Shown: positions 59,309-64,000 of the stretch, piece after piece
Numbering within the stretch: the stretch's first letter is position 1
How the letters are laid out: each line of letters starts with the position of its first letter
From: Nonomuraea sp. NBC_00507
GTDB lineage: Bacteria > Actinomycetota > Actinomycetes > Streptosporangiales > Streptosporangiaceae
DNA length: 64,000 nt
Direction: 5' to 3'
Assembly (NCBI RefSeq): GCF_036013525.1
Contig: NZ_CP107853.1
Location: 8,370,001-8,434,000, forward strand
Notes under the pieces: generated by a model
The model's database searches: none
The model's input: the letters and a program-made list of their open reading frames with translations, nothing else
What the model was told of the DNA's origin: nothing
Program-made: the position numbers and the translations under genes

Positions 59309-60121
59309 TCAGTCGATCAGCGCGGCCGTGAACGTCGCCTCGTGCCGCGCGATGTGCTCGATGTCGGTGCGGTAGAGGCGGTCGTCGCCCCTGGCGATGT
59401 GGCTCGCGAACGCCTCGTGGCCCGCGGCGGCCTGCTCGTGCATGTGGCGCACGAGGTGGTCGAGGCGGGCCCGGGCTGTCGCGGCCAGCTCGCCGCGGGC
59501 GGCGTCGTCCAGGCCGTAAGCGTCGGCGAACAGCCGAAGTCTGCGCGCCTGCTCCGGCGCCGGGTACGTGCTCAGATGGCGCGGGTCGGTCAGGGGCACG
59601 AACCGGTAGGCGGCGTACGCGACGTCCCAGACGCGCGGCCCCGGGTGGGCTGTGTCGAAGTCGATGAACGCGACCGGCCGGCCGTCACGGAACACGCAGT
59701 TGTACGGGGCGACGTCGCCGTGACAGATGACCTCCGCCGGGGCGACCGCCGGCCAATACCAGGCCACATCCTGATTTTTCGGGAAATCCAGGGTCGCGTC
59801 GTGGAGTTCCCGCAGCAGCCTGCCGACGCCCTCCAGCACCTCGTCCGACAGCACCCACTCCGGCAGGGGGTAGCCGGGCACGTCGCCGGGCACGAAGTCC
59901 AGGACCTCCCGGCCCTCGCCGTCGATCCCGTGGCAGCCGGGCGCGCCCGCGAACCCGCGGGCCGCGAGGTGATCGAGCACGGCATGCACGCCCGCCGTCC
60001 ACGGCCCCACCGGCCGCCGCACCGTGTCCCCGACCCGCACGACATGGTTGACACCCCCGCCGGCCAGCACCTCCACGTCCGCCTCCGCTGTCCGCCGTCC
60101 CCCGGCGGGTGTCACGTGCAC
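59309..60121 (-). CDS. APH-family phosphotransferase
   Basis: This is 270 residues from GTG 60121. The aminoglycoside phosphotransferase/choline kinase fold is shown by the nucleotide-loop region EVLAGGGVNHVVRVGDTVRR, GREVLDFVPGDVPG, and the catalytic Brenner motif VICHGDVAPYNCVF with metal Asp in VAFIDFDTAHPG. Substrates range from antibiotics to amino alcohols, so resistance should not be assumed. It is a single gene, with 119 bases to the next. Confidence 0.85.
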   Translation of the reverse strand: MHVTPAGGRRTAEADVEVLAGGGVNHVVRVGDTVRRPVGPWTAGVHAVLDHLAARGFAGAPGCHGIDGEGREVLDFVPGDVPGYPLPEWVLSDEVLEGVGRLLRELHDATLDFPKNQDVAWYWPAVAPAEVICHGDVAPYNCVFRDGRPVAFIDFDTAHPGPRVWDVAYAAYRFVPLTDPRHLSTYPAPEQARRLRLFADAYGLDDAARGELAATARARLDHLVRHMHEQAAAGHEAFASHIARGDDRLYRTDIEHIARHEATFTAALID

Positions 60122-60240
60122 GCTGCGGCTCCTCCTGTTCGCCCTGACGTTCGGGTGATCGTCGCCCGGCCGTCAGTGTGCCACGCGGCGCCGGGACATC
60201 GCTCCCGAATAACCGGCCGCCTGCCGCACGCGGGTGAGCC

Positions 60241-61071
60241 TCAGCGGCGGGCGCCGAAGGCGACGGCCGTGGTGGAGGCGATGACCGACACCAGCACGAC
60301 GATGACCAGGACGGTGCCGAGCGGGCCCGTGCGGCGCGGCGGCGGCATGACCGGCCTGACCCGGACCTGGGACGTGGCCGTAGGGGTGGGCGTGGGCGTG
60401 GGCGTCGGGGGCGTCGGGGAGGGGGACGGCACACGGACGGCCGTCATCCGCCGGGGCTCGGGACGGGGCGCCGCGCGCGGCCGGCGCCGGGGGCACTCCC
60501 CGACCTGCACCCGCTCGCCGCACACCGCGCCCGCGTAGATCGTCATCCCCGGCACCTTCACCTTGGGGACCGGCCGCCGGGTCCCCGGTCGCCGCCCGGC
60601 GATGGACACCCCGGGGACGGGTGACCGCCACACCTTCACGCCCGGCACGGACCCGTCCATGGAGACCTTCCGGGGAGGCACCGGCGGTCGTACGGACACC
60701 TCGGGGATCGCCACGGACACGTCACGGATGGCCACGGACACCTCGGGCATGCCGGTCGGCGGCCGCTCCCGGTCCGCGGCGGCGGGACCGGCCGCGCCGA
60801 TCGCCACCAGCCCGACGGCGAGCAGCAGCGGCGTCCGCCCGCCCCGCCCGCCCCCGGTGCGCGACGCACGCCACCACCGGACACCCACAGGCCGCGACAC
60901 GCGCCATCGCCAGGCACCCACAGGCCTGGACGCGCGCCACCGCCAGGCACCCGCGCGCCGCCGCCGGACGCCCGCGTAACGGGACCCGCCCCACCGCACG
61001 CCCCCGTAACGGGACCCGCTCCACCGCACGCCCGACGAGCGGGAGGCGCGCCGTCTGCCCGCCACCCTCAC
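60241..61071 (-). CDS. Membrane-anchored low-complexity protein with Trp/Arg repeats
   Basis: This is 276 residues from GTG 61071, overlapping the previous stop (GTGA). The N-terminal ~75 residues are imperfect repeats: GVRWSGSRYG / GVRWGGSRYA, then AWRWRASRPVG / AWRWRVSRPVG / VRWWRASRTGG. A hydrophobic signal or TM segment follows (TPLLLAVGLVAIGAAGPAAA), then Val/Pro-rich motifs, a Thr-Pro run and a final TM helix (LGTVLVIVVLVSVIASTTAV). It is unrecognised. It may belong with the DUF4239 membrane protein upstream. Confidence 0.6.
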   Translation of the reverse strand: MRVAGRRRASRSSGVRWSGSRYGGVRWGGSRYAGVRRRRAGAWRWRASRPVGAWRWRVSRPVGVRWWRASRTGGGRGGRTPLLLAVGLVAIGAAGPAAADRERPPTGMPEVSVAIRDVSVAIPEVSVRPPVPPRKVSMDGSVPGVKVWRSPVPGVSIAGRRPGTRRPVPKVKVPGMTIYAGAVCGERVQVGECPRRRPRAAPRPEPRRMTAVRVPSPSPTPPTPTPTPTPTATSQVRVRPVMPPPRRTGPLGTVLVIVVLVSVIASTTAVAFGARR

Positions 61072-61835
61072 ACCCCTTCGCCGACGCGCGCGAACTCCTG
61101 CAACGCTCCCTGGAACGCCTCGGGCCCGACGGCCAGCGGCCCGTCGAAGGCCCGGGAGATGTCCCACGTCAGGTAGGTGCCGAAGCCCAGCAACGCCGCC
61201 ATCGCCACCAGCGGCAGGATCGTCAGCCCCTGCGGCCGGGCCCCGGCCAGGAACGGGAATACGATGACGACCACGCCGGTGAGGATCGTCAGGAACAGCA
61301 GCCCGTCGGGCGGGGCCGCGGCGGCGTCGGCGCTGCGCTGGGCACGGGCCATGGAGATCGCGCCGATGTGCTGAAGGAGATTTCCCCTGGCCTCCTCCTC
61401 GTCCTCACCGCTCACCTCGAGGTCGCTGACGCGGCCGCGCAGCTCGTCCATCCTGGCGGCGCCGACCGGGTCCATCCGGCCCTGGGCCATGAGCGGCCAC
61501 TCGTCCCTGACCACGAAGATGACGTATTCGCGCAGCGCGGTGCGCACCTGCCGGGCCGCGTCGTCCGGCAGGCCGGCAGCCGTCCAGTAGGCGTCGATCG
61601 CGGCCTGGCTCTCGGTATGGGTGTTCTGCCGGGCGGTGTCGGCCTTCGTCCACGGCACGATGATCGCGATGGCGAACACCAGCAGGAACATGGCCGACAA
61701 CATCGCCCCCGCGTGGCCGGCGGAAGGACCGCCGGGATCGCGGTCCTCGCCGCCACGTCTGAACAGCCTGAACACCAGCGCGGTGAGCATCACCACGCCT
61801 ACCGCCGCCAGGATCGAGAGCGTGTACGCCACCAT
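61068..61835 (-). CDS. DUF4239 (bestrophin-like) membrane protein
   Basis: This is 255 residues from ATG 61835 (GGGAGA upstream). The DUF4239 pattern is two N-terminal TM helices (LSILAAVGVVMLTALVFRLF, then MLSAMFLLVFAIAIIVPWTK), a central soluble part (AYWTAAGLPDDAARQVRTAL, REYVIFVVRDEW) and two C-terminal TM helices. Some members resemble bestrophin channels; function is unknown. It is co-translated with the repeat protein downstream. Confidence 0.78.
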   Translation of the reverse strand: MVAYTLSILAAVGVVMLTALVFRLFRRGGEDRDPGGPSAGHAGAMLSAMFLLVFAIAIIVPWTKADTARQNTHTESQAAIDAYWTAAGLPDDAARQVRTALREYVIFVVRDEWPLMAQGRMDPVGAARMDELRGRVSDLEVSGEDEEEARGNLLQHIGAISMARAQRSADAAAAPPDGLLFLTILTGVVVIVFPFLAGARPQGLTILPLVAMAALLGFGTYLTWDISRAFDGPLAVGPEAFQGALQEFARVGEGV

Positions 61836-62054
61836 GAAATCTCCCGAACACACATCGGATACGCAGTGTCACATTACTATCACACTGTGCAATGTTGGCG
61901 TCAGGCCCGGAAGGGTAAAGCTCCGGCAACGCGCCCATGCGTGCACCCTCAGGACCGAGGGCAGGACGGTTTGGACGGATTGGCGGCCATTCCCCGGCCG
62001 CTCTGACCATTCGTCCAGCGACGCTGTGATGAACCGGAAATCTCTGCACCATGA

Positions 62055-62399
62055 ATGCCCGTGAATCTCAACGGCCGCAAATTCGTGATGGTGAGCTCGA
62101 CGGCGAGCGTGGTGGACCCGGACAGTCCCACGGAGTTCCTGTACTGGGAGGCCGACGGGGTGGTGTGGGGCAGCTACACCGGCGACACCGTGACCCACGG
62201 GCGCTTCGTCGGAACCCGCGACGGCGAGCAGGTGTCGATCGCCTACGTGCACGCGCTGAAGGCCGGCGGGACGGCGGGCGGCAGGAGCAGCAGCCGCGTC
62301 GAGGCCGGGGACGACGGGCTGTTGCGCCTGGTGGAGGAGTTCACGTTCGAGGGTGACGACACACCGCACGTCAGCGTCTGTGCGGAGATCCCGGACTGA
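62055..62399 (+). CDS. Conserved small protein (often annotated N-acetylglutamate synthase-like)
   Basis: This is 114 residues from ATG 62055 (GTG 62061 is also possible). A compact beta-rich protein: NLNGRKFVMVSSTASVVDPD, then SPTEFLYWEADGVVWGSYTG and DTVTHGRFVGTRDGEQVSIA. It ends with LLRLVEEFTFEG. Homologues are common as single-domain proteins; to my knowledge the catalytic annotation is unsupported. Its stop lies 30 bases before the first usable start of the epimerase, where a deletion seems to have occurred. Confidence 0.65.
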   Translation: MPVNLNGRKFVMVSSTASVVDPDSPTEFLYWEADGVVWGSYTGDTVTHGRFVGTRDGEQVSIAYVHALKAGGTAGGRSSSRVEAGDDGLLRLVEEFTFEGDDTPHVSVCAEIPD

Positions 62400-62428
62400 A
62401 CGCGCTGACCGCCGCAGGCCATGACGTC

Positions 62429-63304
62429 GTGGTGCTCACCCGGCATCCGGTACGCGGCCGTGACGTCCGCTGGGACGGCGAGACCCTGGGTCCATGGGCA
62501 GAGGAGATCGACGGCAGCGACGTCGTGGTCAATCTGGCCGGACGCAGCGTCAACTGCCGCTACACCGCCGCCAATCTGCGGGCCATGATGGATTCGCGGG
62601 TGCGTTCCACCCGTGTCGTGGGTGAGGCGATCGCCGCCGCCGTGCGGCCTCCCCGGGTCTGGCTGCAGATGAGCACGGCCACGGTCTATTCCCACCGTTT
62701 CGACGCGCCCAACGACGAGGCGACCGGTGAGCTCGGCGGGGCCGAATCCGGCGTTCCGGGCTACTGGGCCTACAGCGTCGAGATCGCACAGGCGTGGGAG
62801 CGGGCACAGGAACAAGCGGAAACTCCGCACACCCGCAAGGTCAGCATGCGCGCGGCCATGGTGATGAGTCCCGAGCGCGGTGGCGTCTTCGACGTGTTGC
62901 TGCGGCTGGTGCGGCTGGGCCTCGGCGGCCCGGTCGCGGGTGGCGCGCAGTACGTGTCATGGATCCACGACGGTGATTTCGTCCGCGCCGTCGAGTTCCT
63001 GGCCGGCCGCGACGACCTCACCGGGCCGGTGAACCTCGCCGCTCCCGTTCCCTTGCCGCAGCGCACGTTCATGCGCGTGCTGCGCGCCGCGTGGGGTGTT
63101 CCGGTGGGCCTGCCCGCAACGCGATGGATGGCCGAGCTCGGCGCGTTCGCGCTGCGCTCGGATACCGAACTCCTGCTGAAAAGTCGCCGGGTCGTCCCCG
63201 GCCGCCTGCTCGAAGCCGGCTTCGCCTTCGACTATGCGCAGTGGCCGGAGGCCGCCGCCGACCTCGTGCGGCGCGTGCGCGGCGGGCCCGGCTCCACCGG
63301 CTGA
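62429..63304 (+). CDS. TIGR01777-like epimerase missing its N-terminal nucleotide-binding motif
   Basis: This is 291 residues from GTG 62429. The SDR-type epimerase (SulA/YfcH-like) pattern is present from VVNLAGRSVNCRYTAANLRA through LQMSTATVYSHRFDAPNDEA, GVFDVLLRLVRLGLGGPVAG, SWIHDGDFVRAVEFL and a C-terminal AFDYAQWPEAAADLV. The first ~15 residues with GGTGxIG are absent. Upstream in frame one can still read NALTAAGHDVVV, but no start codon or Gly loop remains. NAD(P) binding is probably lost, so the gene may be a recent pseudogene. Confidence 0.65.
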   Translation: MVLTRHPVRGRDVRWDGETLGPWAEEIDGSDVVVNLAGRSVNCRYTAANLRAMMDSRVRSTRVVGEAIAAAVRPPRVWLQMSTATVYSHRFDAPNDEATGELGGAESGVPGYWAYSVEIAQAWERAQEQAETPHTRKVSMRAAMVMSPERGGVFDVLLRLVRLGLGGPVAGGAQYVSWIHDGDFVRAVEFLAGRDDLTGPVNLAAPVPLPQRTFMRVLRAAWGVPVGLPATRWMAELGAFALRSDTELLLKSRRVVPGRLLEAGFAFDYAQWPEAAADLVRRVRGGPGSTG

Positions 63305-63333
63305 GCATCCGGCTCCTGCCGCACGCGAAGACC

Positions 63334-63972
63334 CTAGTCGTCCTTCTTGAGCGCGGCCCGGCCCTCGGCGGCGCCGACGAAGCGCATCTTGCCGAGCGGC
63401 ACGTCGCCCTGCGTCTCCTGCGCCGGGCGCGGGCTCCGGCGCGCCTGCCGGCCGTCGCTGGGCAGCACATACGGCCGCTTGAGCACCTCGTCCAGGATGA
63501 AGACCGTCTCGGTCGCCTTGACCGCCGGGATGTTGGCCAGCCGGTCGGTCACCATGGTGTGCACCGCCGCCACGTCCGCCACCCGTACCTGGATCATCGC
63601 GTCGTGCTGGCCGGTGGTGATCGCGCAGTACTCCACCTCCGGCATCCTGGCGAGCTCGGCCCTGAACTGCTTCCACATCTGCTGCCGCACGGTCACGAAG
63701 ATCAGTGCGGTGATGCCGAGCCCGGCCCGCACGTGGTCGATCTCGGCGGTGAACCCCTTGATCGCGCCGTCCGCGCGCAACGCCTCGAAGCGGGTGTAGG
63801 CGCTCGCGCGGGAGATGCCCACCCGCTCGGCCAGCGCGGCGACCGAGATCCTGCCGTTCTCGCGCAGGACTTCGAGCATCTTCATGTGGACGTCGTCCAA
63901 TTCGAGCCCGATGCCGATCCGTCCAGACGGACCACCACCGCTGCCAGCATTTCTGGATATTTCACTCATCAT
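63334..63972 (-). CDS. Lrp/AsnC-family transcriptional regulator
   Basis: This is 212 residues. The HTH is LDDVHMKMLEVLRENGRISV, then AALAERVGISRASAYTRFEA. The ligand/RAM domain is IFVTVRQQMWKQFRAELARM, then VEYCAITTGQHDAMIQVRVA and FILDEVLKRP. An ~18-residue Gly/Ser-rich N-terminus and a ~45-residue charged C-terminal tail are extra to the compact family. Such proteins typically respond to amino acids. The target is not visible, as its upstream region lies at the window edge. Confidence 0.85.
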   Translation of the reverse strand: MMSEISRNAGSGGGPSGRIGIGLELDDVHMKMLEVLRENGRISVAALAERVGISRASAYTRFEALRADGAIKGFTAEIDHVRAGLGITALIFVTVRQQMWKQFRAELARMPEVEYCAITTGQHDAMIQVRVADVAAVHTMVTDRLANIPAVKATETVFILDEVLKRPYVLPSDGRQARRSPRPAQETQGDVPLGKMRFVGAAEGRAALKKDD

Positions 63973-64000
63973 TACCTCGTCGATCTCATATACGTCTTGC

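Noticed and set aside
59309..60121. An aminoglycoside-resistance gene
   Set aside because: Only the general APH fold is visible. The family includes many non-resistance kinases, and no resistance context is present.
57994..60121. Part of a natural-product biosynthetic cluster
   Set aside because: The monooxygenase-like and APH-like genes stand alone, with no synthase, carrier protein or tailoring cluster nearby.

Overview
This 64 kb window comes from a high-GC actinomycete. GC-rich codon use, frequent GTG/TTG starts, short or overlapping gene junctions and the gene families present (PucR regulators, DUF3152 and DUF4239 proteins, COG3375 acetyltransferases, orphan TetR regulators) fit Streptosporangiaceae such as Nonomuraea. 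The genus is an inference. No rRNA, tRNA, CRISPR array or complete insertion sequence was seen.

Layout. 1-9.6 kb holds small accessory genes (exported protein, monooxygenase-like protein, thioesterase, glyoxalase-fold protein, AraC and TetR regulators, a PemK/MazF-like protein, a DadA-like oxidase, a SnoaL-like protein and an SDR). At least four gene relics lie among them: a WYL regulator, an epoxide hydrolase, a metallo-beta-lactamase-fold protein and an SDR. 9.6-15.4 kb is a complete ribose operon, rbsR-A-C-B-K-D, behind two identical LacI-type operators. 15.5-29.0 kb looks like one peptide and D-amino-acid utilisation locus. A COG3375 acetyltransferase and an N-succinylamino-acid-racemase-like enolase converge on a leftward run of S9 peptidase, two beta-lactamase-fold hydrolases, a PucR regulator and a dipeptide ABC transporter. 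One hydrolase carries ten in-frame copies of a 9-residue repeat unit.

29.2-36.6 kb holds a DUF3152 protein, a divergent TetR/SDR pair, an NAPE-PLD-like hydrolase and a 1295-residue DUF4011-helicase-nuclease protein resembling the Hhe anti-phage candidate. 36.6-46.4 kb is a second sugar locus: a YtfQ-like transporter with two permeases, a secreted PA14-GH2 glycosidase, a DeoR regulator and an extra paralogous transporter ATPase.

48.0-55.1 kb is the most unusual part. It is visibly more AT-rich in its left half and is flanked by a 14-bp direct repeat (TAGTACACCGAGAT). A tyrosine-integrase C-terminal remnant lies inside the right end. Collapsing the repeats would bring two convergent host genes, an epoxide hydrolase and a secreted coiled-coil protein, end to end with overlapping stop codons. 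The cargo includes a two-gene membrane module whose second protein has a HEPN-like R-x4-H motif, a TIR-like predicted nucleotide-binding protein, two unrecognised proteins and a repeated 120-bp non-coding segment. This makes it a candidate defence island.

55.1-64.0 kb returns to chromosomal style: a cell-wall-type coiled-coil protein, a Ser/Thr kinase, a flavin monooxygenase-like protein, an APH-fold protein, two membrane proteins, a TIGR01777-like epimerase lacking its nucleotide-binding N-terminus, and an Lrp/AsnC regulator.
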